A stretch of 64,000 nt of DNA from Molanna angustata (lineage: Eukaryota; Arthropoda; Insecta; Trichoptera; Molannidae): assembly GCA_963576475.1 (NCBI GenBank), contig OY754970.1, positions 37,165,447 to 37,229,446 of the forward strand. The letters are read 5' to 3'. Each line of letters begins with the position of its first letter. The stretch's first letter is position 1. A model generated the notes under the pieces. That model ran no database searches and was not told the DNA's origin. It saw nothing but the letters and a program-made list of their open reading frames with translations. The translations under genes were made by a program, and so were the position numbers. This document shows positions 1 to 27,694 of the stretch, piece by piece.

Positions 1-34
1 CGACAGCTGGATCTCATGTGTTATATGCAAATAG
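1..34 (+). mobile_element. Helitron 3' end fragment (copy a)
   Basis: This is the terminal stretch of the Helitron family described at 32860-33879. It has the subterminal CATGTGTTA.ATG hairpin and ends in a diverged ATAG just before a T. It sits tail to tail with the next copy, so positions 1-98 form an imperfect inverted repeat of about 35-bp arms around a 29-bp spacer. Confidence 0.6.
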
Positions 35-184
35 TATTTATGAATATATTTCATACCTAAATACTATTTGCATATAACACATGAGATCTAGCTGTCGATG
101 GCGATAGTATGTATAATTAAAGAAACCGTACCAAACTATAAATACAAATTAAGTATATTAATAACATGTATATTAATAACATGT

Positions 185-606
185 GCTTACGTATGATCTA
201 GAAACTATCACGCTAACTGCGAGAACCATACATAAGCTAAAATGCACTCAGAGATCCATGGAAAGGCAAATGATAGGCGTAAGTCTAAGAGATAGAATTG
301 GAAATGAAGAAATCAGACGCCAGACAAAATTTGTTGATGTCATGGATGGAGTTGCAAAACTTAAATGGCAATGGGCAGGTCATGTTGCCAGACAGGGTAA
401 GGACAGATGGGCACCCAGAATACTAAATTGGAGACCATGGGATATGAAAAGGGGAATAGGCCGGCCCCAAAAAAGGTGGGCCGATGATATTGTCCCTGTC
501 GCTGGAAACAGATGGGTTCAAAAAGCCCAAAAAAAGACGAGTGGAAGTTTTTAGAAGAGGCCTACATCCAGCAATGGAGAGATGGCTGAGGAAGAAGAAG
601 AAGAAG
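185..606 (+). mobile_element. RTE-type LINE, 5'-truncated, with target-site duplication
   Basis: One frame encodes the C-terminal part of an endonuclease-reverse transcriptase protein. It has the family landmarks KCTQRSMERQMIGVSLRDR, IRRQTK, WAGHVAR, GRPQKRWADDI and AGNRW. The 3' end runs into a GAA repeat. The 10-bp AATAACATGT occurs directly before (175-184) and after (607-616), the target-site duplication of a truncated LINE that landed inside Helitron copy b. No catalytic domain is left. Confidence 0.85.
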
Positions 607-659
607 AATAACATGTAGGTCTGTATGTCAGGATAGGATAGTATGGAGTTCGGTAATTT

Positions 660-815
660 TTCCTAATCTTCTTCTTCTTTGATGGCTCTACAGCCCATAT
701 AGAGGATTGGCCTCCATGAGTTTTCGCCTCCAACCTCTCCTGTCTCCCGCCTCAGCCTTCCAATCTGTTGCCTGGAGCAGTTCGGCAGCACACCCCCTTA
801 CTTTGTATTCCCCTA
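660..815 (-). mobile_element. LINE 3' tail fragment
   Basis: Read on the - strand, the segment encodes a C-terminus of RTE type (AEAGDRRGWRRKLMEANPLYGL then stop) followed by a GAA/AAG run. It interrupts Helitron copy b between the family's TTTTTCCTA block and the ATATGAAAACA block. Confidence 0.6.
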
Positions 816-1257
816 CTCATAATATGAAAACAACATGATGCTATGCGTGTATGTTAGAGATTAAGTAGGTATCAAACTATTGAGTGAGATATCGTGTAGC
901 GTATATTGCCTTACAAATTTGAAGTCGTCATTAATTGATAAAAAAATTTGAGATGTACTTCTATAGTGTTTATATTTTTTTATAAATAATAAATTATCTA
1001 GTTGAGATGTTTCAGATTTTTTAAAAACTTTGTAAATACAGGCAGTTATAATTCTATGTTACACACATAATTTTTTTCTTCATAAAAAATGTTTGAGAAA
1101 CTCTGAAATAAAAAAAAAACAAATTTTAGATTTCATATTTGTCTGATTTTATATTTATAGCAATTTTCAGCGTTCTAGCTTTTATGGTTTTTGAGATATA
1201 TAAAAAAATAAAGTAAAAATTCAAAAGTTGATAATCCCTGACTGAAACAAAAAGTTT

Positions 1258-1455
1258 AAATTGACCGGTCAACGGTCAACCTCAACGTTCGCCGAGGTAC
1301 TGAAAGGAGACAGATGTCCTGACTCCCTGGCTGCGTAATATTGCTTACTGCTTCAGAACTGTGGATCAGATATTTCGGGCAGCGCAGGGCAGAGATGGAT
1401 TCGCCAGGGTGATCGCCAACGCCAGGGGTTTCTGACAGGGCGCCAGAGAAGAAGG
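1258..1455 (+). mobile_element. RTE-type LINE tail fragment
   Basis: The + strand reads WLRNIAYCFRTVDQIFRAAQ then GRDGFARVIANARGF and a stop. This is the typical end of lepidopteran endonuclease-reverse transcriptase proteins. A related, more decayed piece lies inverted at 22545-22930. It adjoins the point where Helitron copy b stops. Confidence 0.6.
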
Positions 1456-1922
1456 GGCAAAACTCTACTGCTGCATACAAAGAGAAAAAACGGTCAAAAA
1501 TATAGAAACAAAATGAGAACAAAATAATACGGTATTCCTACTACGAAAATACGGTCCTGAATCTAAGTGGCATGTCGACCGAACAGATGTAACCATCCAA
1601 ACAATCAAATAAAATACAAAAATTTTATGAATCCTTAAAACAAAAAAAAATATTGAAGTCATTGAACTATCTATCAAAACTCAAAATTTATATACTCACC
1701 TGATATGATTTATTTTTTGTTTTCTTATTATATGTTAAAAATATTTTTATTGTGTGGTCACCCTGGCATTTATATCCATGTAGCTTGTATTAATTGTACC
1801 AGTTGGGTGTGCCTTTTTTTTGCTGTGGAATAATATTATTGTCACAATAATGATTTAAGGTACCCAACTGCGTATAGTAAATATTGTATTTTTGTGTGGT
1901 GGGTGCATGGATGTAGATGTAA
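1456..1922. other. No gene; AT-rich spacer
   Basis: Between the LINE tail and Helitron copy c I see only AT-rich sequence. A short inverted pair, AGTTGGGTGTGCC (about 1801) and GGTACCCAACTGC (about 1859), surrounds an ATTATTGTCACAATAAT palindrome. Nothing in it is recognised. Confidence 0.4.
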
Positions 1923-2887
1923 TCCAACTGTCGATTCGTTCATGAGAATTCAATTCTCTGAATGAATCGACATTATTAAGCCAAGATGCATGTACGAAGG
2001 AAAATTTTGTATGGCGTAGTGGACTTTTTGCATGCTAATAACACCAACTAGAGGCCTCGCAGCATATATGTTCCCATACATGGATTTACTCAGAATTCGG
2101 AGTAGAACATTTAATGTGAGTTTTATGTGTGTGTCTGTGTGTCCCCCCCTTTTAACTTTTGATTCGCTTAATTTACAGAGCCCAACATTTCAGAATTTAT
2201 AAACAGGCCTACAAAACTTTTATACTCAGAATTGTGAATTTTTTTTTCAGTCAGGGGTTATCAACTTTTGAAATTTTGGTTTATTTATCCATATATCTCA
2301 AAAACCATAAAAGCTAGAACGCTGAAAATTGGTATAAACATAGACAAATACAAAATCTCAAACAATTTTTTTCAAAAAAATTCCAGGGTTTCTCAAACAT
2401 TTTTTTTTAATAAGAAAAATATTTTTTTATGGTAAATTTATGAGTTTAACTGCGTATATTTCCATTTTTTTTATAAATATCGAAAAAAGCCGAAACACCC
2501 CAACTAGATAATTTAATTTTCTATAAAAAATAAAAACATTGTATTAGCACATCTCAAATTTTTTTCAACAATTCAATATAATTGAATTTAGTGACGACAT
2601 TGCTTCATACAATTTGTATGGTAGTCGCCTATACACAATATGTAAGAAGACTTAATAGTTTGATAGGTACTTAATCTCCAAACATACATACAGAACCATC
2701 ATGCTGTTTTCATATTCCGGGTAGGAAAAGAGGACTGACCTCCATACTGTCCTATCTTGACATTCATACCAACATGTGTTAAAATTTTCAATAATTTTGA
2801 TTTATGGGTTTATAGTTTGATTCTTATTCTTCAACTAAACATACTATCGCTATCGATAGTTGGATCTCATGTGTAACATGCAACTAG
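1923..2887 (+). mobile_element. Helitron copy c, both ends present
   Basis: It begins TCCAACTGTCGATTCG after an A and ends CATGTGTAACATGCAACTAG before a T. This is the Helitron pattern A|TC...CTAG|T with a 5-bp-stem hairpin (CATGT/ACATG) close to the 3' end. A 40-nt imperfect palindrome begins 9 nt inside the 5' end (about 1932-1972). The length is 965 bp and no Rep/helicase is encoded, so it is non-autonomous. Confidence 0.75.
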
Positions 2888-2993
2888 TGTATAAATATAA
2901 TATTGTAAATCTCCAACCTCGAAACAGGCGTAGTCGTAGGCGTAGTGAGGTTGGGATAGTATTTATAAATGATTTTATATGTGTCGAGATGAT

Positions 2994-3229
2994 ATAAATA
3001 AATAAATAAATATATTGAATATTGCTTCTCGGGCAACTAACAGGTACTATGTCAAATATTGATTTAACACGCACCCAATAACAATTTGCCATATTCTGGA
3101 GACTTACGATATTAATCGTCTCACAGATCCAGACTGAAAACACAATTGAAAATTGTGTCTCCACCGAGAATCGAACCCGGGACCTTTGGATCAGCAGTCA
3201 GATACCCAACCAACTGAGCCACGGCCGAC
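2994..3229 (-). mobile_element. tRNA-headed SINE, family S2
   Basis: On the - strand a tRNA-like head (GTCGGCCGTGGCTCAGTTGG ... GGTTCGATTC) carries A and B box promoter motifs. A family-specific body (CAGTCTGGATCTGTGAGACG, GCCCGAGAAGCAATATT) and an (AATA)n tail follow. Other copies lie at 5418-5564, 53240-53441 and 55037-55270, with partial ones at 13822-13892 and 17800-17918. Confidence 0.8.
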
Positions 3230-4897
3230 TTATATAATATAGTACTATAAAGAACAATAAAATGAAACCAACAAAATTCTAAAACAAATTATTAATTTGA
3301 TAATTTAATTCAAACAAAAGTTTCCCTAAGGCTTAGTTATTTAAATCATCATTGAAACCTAAATACTATAAAATTTTGAAAGTAATTATTGTTTATTGGA
3401 ATTAGTAGGTACAAATAGGTATTTTAAAACAACTTACATTACAATTATCGGCACGTTAATGTAAGTTCGGCGTGAAGGGGACGATTTGCGCAAATGCTAA
3501 CCAAGCTTAAAAGCCACAGAATAGATTCTCCGTTCTATCTAAAAAAACAACTTTTTACCTACTATACGTGCAGTCTACGTGACATTTCAAGTTATTTGCC
3601 AATCGTATCTATGCAACTATCGTATGCATTAAGGTATGATAGAAATTATAGTTGATTTATTCTTTCGAAGCGAGGAATACATGTCTGCATTTCCATTCCA
3701 TCTATCCATCAGCAGCAATTCCTTGATAGATCTTTGGTGCCTCCAATAAAATGATCTATTCTGTTACTTATATTTTCGGCTAACATATTATTTATTGTAT
3801 GTTAAAAGGGTTAGTGCCAGAAAGGTAGGACATAGGTATCAGGATTATATGTAGACCTAAGAATAACTTATGTGTTCATCTTCTTTCATGTTGGGACTAT
3901 ACAAAGAGGACCAAATCCCATACAATTTATTATATCTTAACAAACGTTATTCATTTCTCATACATGCTTTCTACTTGTTCAGTCTTCCTTCACGTTGGAT
4001 TTAATGAACATCCAGGATGCAATTAATCTCCTTTCTCCTATAAAATCACCATTTTACTGCACACGATTAGTCAGATGTCATCCATCCTGACGAAGAAAGA
4101 GTCCTTGGCCAATTTTCATTTTTTTAAATAAGTAAAATCAACTCCGAAAATATTAATGCTATTTTTAGGTATAATCTAGGTACTTGTTCAGAATGCCGGG
4201 TTCTATGCATTTTCTATAGATATGTGTAACAAACACTTAATTTTGATTTTCATTATTTTCTTCATTATATCATTCGTATTTAAACGATATTATTGTAAAT
4301 CTACAAGCTTCTTGGAAGTATTAGGTAGGTATCTACCTACCGTTTTTCATTTTTTCAATAAACACGCATTTTTCAAATTTCAAATATTTTGTTTTTTTTG
4401 TTTTATATGGCAATTCACCCTATTTAGAGTGCTATATGCCTATTTCAAATATTCAGATAAACAAAAGTAAAAGAATATTCCATTTTTGAATTTGAAATAC
4501 CCAATCACCTTCTCAGGTGCGTTGGATTCTACGAACAATAATAACAACTAACAACAAACTTATGCAACAAACAAACCAGTCTTATTTGAATTCGAAGGAG
4601 AGTGCGCGTGTCGTTGTCAGAGGCAGTGGTGGTAAAATCTGATAAAAATGCGGCCAATACAAGTTACGTGTCAAGTTTTGATAACAGGTTGAACGCTATT
4701 GGCGCCCACCTGTTTGGCGGTAATAAATTATTACGATAAGATTCAACCATCGACAATGAACGTATACCTAATTTAATTGATCACAAGTATCGATATTTGA
4801 ACTGAACTCAGTACACGTCGACATCATTATTTTTTTAAGCTGTGCAATAAAACAAGGTTGTGTGTGACATACAGTGCGTATTTAAAATCGTTTTAAA
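3230..4897. other. Upstream region of Tsp-A
   Basis: No coding exon or named element is recognised. It should contain the promoter and 5' UTR of the tetraspanin gene; an insect-type initiator TCAGT lies near 4807. A 40-bp stretch at 4401-4440 recurs inverted at 18748-18787 in intron 3. A TTCGGCGTGAAGGGG segment near 3466 resembles one near 37583. Confidence 0.4.
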
Positions 4898-22353
<17,456 letters not shown>

Positions 22354-22544
22354 ACTAAACATGGTGGAGAAATCTAAATCATTGTTTTAAACATGTACTT
22401 ATATTATTTAAAGTTTTACCAAATGATGTGATTTTGAATGTATTTTCATTATAAGTGTAATTTATATCGTTTATTAGTATTTTATTTTTTATAACTCCAC
22501 ATACAGCAAAACATTCGAACCCTGTTCCTTTCCATTAAAGACGC

Positions 22545-22930
22545 TTTTTTTTCCTCGTTACTCTTTTTCGTGGTTACGATCCTAGGATTGGTTTGAACCG
22601 CACACTCCATCTCTCCAGATATATATGATGTCCGCCAGCCTCTTCATCTCTTGGTAGCTGCTAGAGCGCACATCTCTCATCACCTGGTCCACATAACTGT
22701 CTGGTTCCACTTTATTAACTACTTCTTCTTCTGGTGACCTGTCAGGGAACCCCGACGTTGGCGTATCCCTCTCTGATCTGCGCTGCCCGGAATATCTGCT
22801 CCATAGTTTTGAAGCCCGTCCGTTCCCTGATATTACGCAGCAAGGACATCTGTCTGCTTCCAGTCCCTCGGCGACCTTACATATATCTTGCCCTTCAGTA
22901 TCAATTGAAGTAAGTGGTATTTTCTCCCAC
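22545..22930 (-). mobile_element. RTE-type LINE tail fragment
   Basis: On the - strand: LLRNIRERTGFKTMEQIFRA, then AAQIREGYANVGVP and a stop. This is homologous to the + strand piece at 1258-1455. Farther 3' it holds the GAAGAGGCTGGCGG and ACCAATCCTAGGATCGTA repeat also seen at 8045-8165. Confidence 0.65.
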
Positions 22931-23039
22931 GGGAGGCACTGAAGGGACGGAAGGGACCATTTGAATTATACAGGCAATACGAAGATTGCTGGGTCTCGCT
23001 TGAATTTCATAATGCGCAGTTTAGTGATACAAGATTACT

Positions 23040-23460
23040 CCATGGGCGCTATAGTTTAATTTATGGCTCTACCTAACAAGGCAGTCTTAAGTAGTCTACC
23101 GAATGTGTCAATGCTCTGAGCTCCACATTATGTCTGGGTGCAATATATTCCACTTAAGGGCCGTTTACACTGAAACTACGATCATAGTAAGCCGCCTTAT
23201 TGACTCTGTCCAATTCTTATAAAGAGTTGATACTCTGTGATCCAGATGATCTCAATTTAAGCTGTCTTCCTGATGGTACAGTTCTTGGATGTAGTGTGGA
23301 GCCAAGTCATTCAGAGTCATAAACGCCATCAGGCATACCTTAAAGTCTACTCGTTCAAGATATATCAACCAGTGTAGTTCGTTAAGAAGGGTCACCAATT
23401 TAGCTGATTGATAACCAAAGATCCGTCGGATCCGATAACCCCGATCGTTACGTGACATAT
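23040..23460 (-). mobile_element. CR1/L2-like LINE C-terminal fragment
   Basis: On the - strand LLNELHWLIYLERVDFKVCL, then MAFMTLNDLAPHYIQEL, is the conserved region after the reverse transcriptase in CR1/L2-type elements. A shifted FSVNGP follows. It is decayed. Confidence 0.65.
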
Positions 23461-23667
23461 TTGTCAGCTCTAAATATCAACCTTAATAAATTATTTCAAA
23501 TGTACCTACCACAATAGCTTAATAGTCTAATTACGACCATTCTACCTTTTTGACATTAAGTATTGCCATGCATGACACCATAAAATAGTCTGACATCCGT
23601 TTCAAAATATCGATTAGGAATATTACCAATTTTCGAAGGCAGCAAATACAAATAAAATCGAAATTAG

Positions 23668-23893
23668 GGCGGCCACACGCAGTCGGGATTCGGAATATCG
23701 AATCGAAATTTGAATTTTCTTACAAAGTCGAAGAGAAATAAATATCCGAATTGACTCTATATGGAAATTTAAATTTCGAATCGATATTCCGAAACGGGAT
23801 TCTGACTGTGTGTGGCCGCTTTTGAAAATTTTGAAATCGATATTCCAAAACGCAATACTGACTAGAAAAAAAAACTATGTGTGGCCGCTCTAA
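23668..23893. mobile_element. Foldback element F5 plus an extra half copy
   Basis: GCGGCCACACGCAGTCGGGA at 23669 pairs with its inverse ending at about 23820 (GTGTGTGGCCGC). Interior AATATCGAATCGAAATTT also pairs. A further right-half copy ends at 23890 (GTGTGGCCGCTC), and a left half lies at 24236-24300. Confidence 0.7.
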
Positions 23894-24049
23894 CAATACT
23901 TCCATATTATGTTGTTTAAAAAACACAAAACAACGCAATACATTTTATATAAGTATACCAATAATAATGTACCCACATAGTTTATGGAATTCTTAGTAAG
24001 TTTAATATCATCAAAATATACGAAAAATACATTTTTTTTTAAATAAAAA

Positions 24050-24195
24050 ATGAATATGTCCTTGTTAAACAAGTACACATACATCTTCCTACGTTCCCTA
24101 AAATAAGCAAATAAATGCTTGTGCTATAGGTGAACGAAATCGGTCGAGGCAGGATTCGAACTCGCGACCACTGGATTACTAGCCTTAACATAGCC
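24050..24195 (-). mobile_element. tRNA-headed SINE, family S1
   Basis: On the - strand: TAGTAATCCAGTGGTCGCGA, GTTCGAATCCTGCC, TTCGTTCACCTATAGCACAA, GCATTTAT...CTTATTTTAGGGA, then ACTTGTTTAACAAGGACATA. The same order is at 57999-58158 (-) and 26091-26425 (+). Confidence 0.7.
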
Positions 24196-24235
24196 GGAGA
24201 GTCGGAGAAAAAAAATCCTAATCGACTTTGTATAG

Positions 24236-24300
24236 AGCGGCCACACACAGTCGGGATTCCGTTTCGGAATATCGATACGAAATTTAAATTACAATACACA
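24236..24300. mobile_element. Foldback element F5, left half
   Basis: AGCGGCCACACACAGTCGGG and TTTCGGAATATCGATACGAA match the terminal half of F5. The other half is lacking. Confidence 0.6.
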
Positions 24301-24366
24301 TGCAGGCGGGTCGAATTTTGCAATTGATTTTTAACAAACTTTCCGACCAGTTAGAGATCAGCTCAG

Positions 24367-24477
24367 CCCCCCTAGACAACGTGCTATTTAGCCAGTCACG
24401 TGACAACTGTCACTTCCATACATTGAGTATCTTTTCTTGTTTCTTTTCTTGAACTAAATGACACATTGTCTAGGGGG
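24367..24477. mobile_element. Foldback element F2, short relative
   Basis: The ends CCCCCCTAGACAACGTGCTA and ATGACACATTGTCTAGGGGG are inverted, as in the longer copy at 52197-52358. Both contain CACGTGAC in the interior. Confidence 0.65.
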
Positions 24478-25380
24478 ACTGACTGAAACTGAGAATTTGT
24501 GTATTCCCGATGATAATGGATGTTAAAACCAGCTTGATTCATATTGTATTTTGATAAAATTGAATAATTTTGTATTATTTCTGAACTTGAATTGTGACTG
24601 CTATACATATTGCATAATATTCAGGCGTTATTTGTATCTACATATTATATACTATAGATTTTGAAACTTTGTGAAGAGTGTCTTCATTTTTTTTTTATTT
24701 CATTGATACGTATTTTTTTTAATTAATTATTGATTTATAAAATTTACATTAGGATAAATTGTATAAACAATTTGTCAGTGATATATAATATATGATTCAG
24801 AAACCAGATCTAGTATTCTCAACAACGACGCTTATATTGGAAATATTCTAATTATAAAGACAATCGCTGCCATACACAATCAATAAATTGGATGGATGAC
24901 CACAATGTCTCTACATAATAGTCTACGAGATGGGAAAATATTGTTGCATCTTATACCTAATAAATTACATTATGTAAGTATATTATGATGTATACTGCTA
25001 TAAGAAATATTTATTAACTGTACGCTACAGCAAATCTATCTCCGTATTTATAAATGAATATTTACAGTTTTCAAACTTCAGAATATTTTTTTAATCACGC
25101 TTTGAAACTAAGTAGGTATATAAATGGTTGATATCTCTTCCCAACACACATTGAATTACTATTTAAATTGTAAAGTATACGAAGTAAAAGAAAAAATAGA
25201 CCTGCTTTTTTTTTGAAAATTCGTTTACTTACCTATATCAAGGTCTATGCAAATTATAATAAAAAAATCAAAGAAAGCTCTTGTACCTACCTACATTTTT
25301 ATTCTCAATTATATTTTTACTCAAGTATATTTATCTGTACACGATAAAATTGAATCGTATTTAAATGTAAAATAAATTAA
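24478..25380. other. No gene; AT-rich spacer
   Basis: No recognised element or coding frame is visible between the F2 relative and the S3 SINE. Confidence 0.4.
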
Positions 25381-25555
25381 AACTGTATAACTGGGTTCGA
25401 TTCCCAGCAGGAGAAATTTTTTTAAATTCATTTCTCACGCAAAAATTGCTTCTCTGGGCTGGAAACACTGGTTAGTTGGAAGAAATTTGCATACGGCAAT
25501 AAACTCGCCATTTGCGCACGGTGCAAGGAAGTGTTCATTATTATTATTATTATAA
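25381..25555 (+). mobile_element. SINE family S3 with (ATT)n tail
   Basis: GGGTTCGATTCCCAGCAGGA (B-box like), TTGCTTCTCTGGGCTGGAAA, CTGGTTAGTTGGAAGAAATT, GGCAATAAACTCGCCA and GTGCAAGGAAGTGTTCATTA are followed by (ATT)n. Confidence 0.75.
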
Positions 25556-26090
25556 CTTGTTAATAATAATCGACGTAAATAGGTATCTTCATATGGTTTT
25601 ACAATAATTTTGTGTGATGTTACCAAATAAAAATAAAGAATAAAACTGTGTACATTTGATTATTAATACAAGGAATGACAGAATAAAAACACGAAAAAGA
25701 ACATAAATCACAAAAATGAGAATATTTAGGTTTAGGTTATTTAGGTACTTGGTGCAGTAACTTGAAAAACGAAATTAACAGAAATAAACTTAAACAAAAT
25801 GAGAGAAAGAACCTTCAACACCACAACATAGCACAATCATATATAAACAATTTTTAGAAGAAAGAAATGAGAGTAAAATCGGAGTGACTCAAATGTATTA
25901 AAATATTGAAATATACAAGATGCTCAGTTATACCCTGAAAAAGGACACGGAATAAAGGTAGGTATGTATAAAACAAGTACCAATATATGATTTCTTATCG
26001 AAGTATTTTTTTTTTCTACCAAAACTTTAAATACTTGATCAATTAATCAACAATAGCGCTAAGAGAAAGGTCGAATCAAATAAATTAGAT
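25556..26090. other. No gene; AT-rich spacer
   Basis: I see nothing beyond AT-rich unique sequence. Confidence 0.4.
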
Positions 26091-26425
26091 GGGTGGTGAC
26101 AGAGCGGTTAGCGCACTGGGGGCCCTGAGTCAAGTTGTAAGCGCTTAACGATATCGCCATACGCTAATTTTTTTTTGTATGGAATTTGACGTTTGCTGTA
26201 GATTTTTTTTCTACGATAACAAACGTCAAATCCCATACAAAAAAAACTAGCGATTGGCGATATCATTAAGCGTTTTCGATTTGACTCAGGGGCTGGGTTA
26301 GTAATGCGAGTTCGAATCCTGCCATGAATTCACATACATATAGTATATGCATTTATGCTTAGTTTATTAGGGATGCATGAGGATGTATATTTACTTGTTA
26401 CATGGACATATTCATTCCTAAAAAA
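26091..26425 (+). mobile_element. SINE family S1, interrupted by a foldback element
   Basis: The A-box part GGTGGTGACAGAGCGGTTAG is at 26097 and the B-box part GCGAGTTCGAATCCTGCC at about 26307. The 167-bp element F3 separates them. The S1 body follows (GCATTTATGCTTAGTTTATT, ACTTGTTACATGGACATATT). Confidence 0.7.
26124..26290. mobile_element. Foldback element F3 (167 bp) inside SINE S1
   Basis: The ends CCTGAGTCAA and TTGACTCAGG are exact inverses. Interior arms pair further (AAGCGCTTAACGATATCGCC with GGCGATATCATTAAGCG; GTATGG.ATTTGACGTTTG with CAAACGTCAAATCCCATAC). Confidence 0.8.
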
Positions 26426-27200
26426 TGTGAAGTCAATATTGCTAAACTAGTTGCATGTAACACATGAGATCCAACTGTCGATAGCAATAGTGTGTATAGT
26501 TGAAGAATAAAAATCAAACTATAAACCCATAAATCCAATTTATTGAAAATTTTAACACATGTTGGTTTGTATGTCAAGATAGGACAGTATGGAGGTCAGT
26601 CCTCTTTTCCTTCCCAGGATATGAAAACAGCATGATGGTTCTGTATGTTTGTTTGGATATTAAAATCCTATCAAACTATTAAGTCTTCTTACATATTGTG
26701 TATAGGCGACTGCCATATAAATTGTATGAAGCGATGTCGTCACTAAATTCTATTTTTATAAAAATTGTTAAAAAAAATTTGAGATGTACAAATACAATGT
26801 TATATTTTTTATAGAAAATTAAATTATCTAGTTGGGGTGTTTCGGCTTTTTTCGATATTTTTAAAAAGTTTGGAAATATAGGCAGTTAAACTCATAAATT
26901 TATCATAAAAAAAATATTTTTCTTAAAAAATGTTTGAGAAACCCTGGAATTTTTTTGAATAAACTAATTTGAGATTTTGTATTTGTCTATATTTGTACCA
27001 ATTTTCAGCGTTCTAGCTTTTATGGTTTCTGAGATATATGAAAAAATAAAGTAAAAATTCAAAAGTTGATAACCCCTGACTAAAACAAAAATTCGAAATT
27101 CTGAGTATAAAAGTTTTGTAGGCCTATAACTCTGTATATATTCTGAAGTTTGGGCTCTGTAAATTGAGCGGATCAAAAGTTATAAGGGGGGGACGGACAC

Positions 27201-27571
27201 TGAAATATTCTCTACTTTACTAATTCGAGAATATTTGAATTGGAGAAGAATATTTTATATCAATTGTTTACAGTAAGGCAGTCTAAACCAGAATAAAACT
27301 TATACAATTTTCAATTCTTCACAACAATTCTTTATTGTTGTGACTGATTCATATTATTGTTTTTTATTTGCCAATAAATAAACTTTCTAGAATATTCCAA
27401 TTATAATTTCTAAATATTAAATAAATTACAAATACATGAGAGACATCTATGTATCAAAATGGTAAGTTATTTTTCATAAAATAATATAACACAAACCATA
27501 ATAAATACTTATACAAATCTCCCATAGATGTCACTCAACTCAAAATATTGTAATTATTACAATATTTTACA
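27201..27571 (-). repeat. 3' LTR of the gypsy element
   Basis: The 371-bp repeat lies at the downstream end in element direction. It contains AATAAA motifs and TATA-like AT-rich sequence. Confidence 0.95.
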
Positions 27572-27694
27572 CTCCCCAACTTAAATTATAAATTACACCC
27601 TTGAGGAGAACTAAACAAAAAGAAATTATATATTTGTTGCCTTGCAACACAATAAACAATAATAAAATTAACCAATTATACAAACTTAAATGAC

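Larger units (their letters stand above)
64..1257 (-). mobile_element. Helitron copy b, broken by LINE insertions
   Basis: The + strand begins with the reverse of the family 3' end (CTATTTGCATATAACACATG) and follows the family consensus through the GGATAGGATAGTATGGAG block, the GAAAACA.CATGATG block and the poly-T/poly-A segments to about 1257. It is interrupted by an RTE tail at 185-606 and a second LINE tail at about 660-815. The 5' half is missing; a third LINE fragment starts where it stops. Confidence 0.65.
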
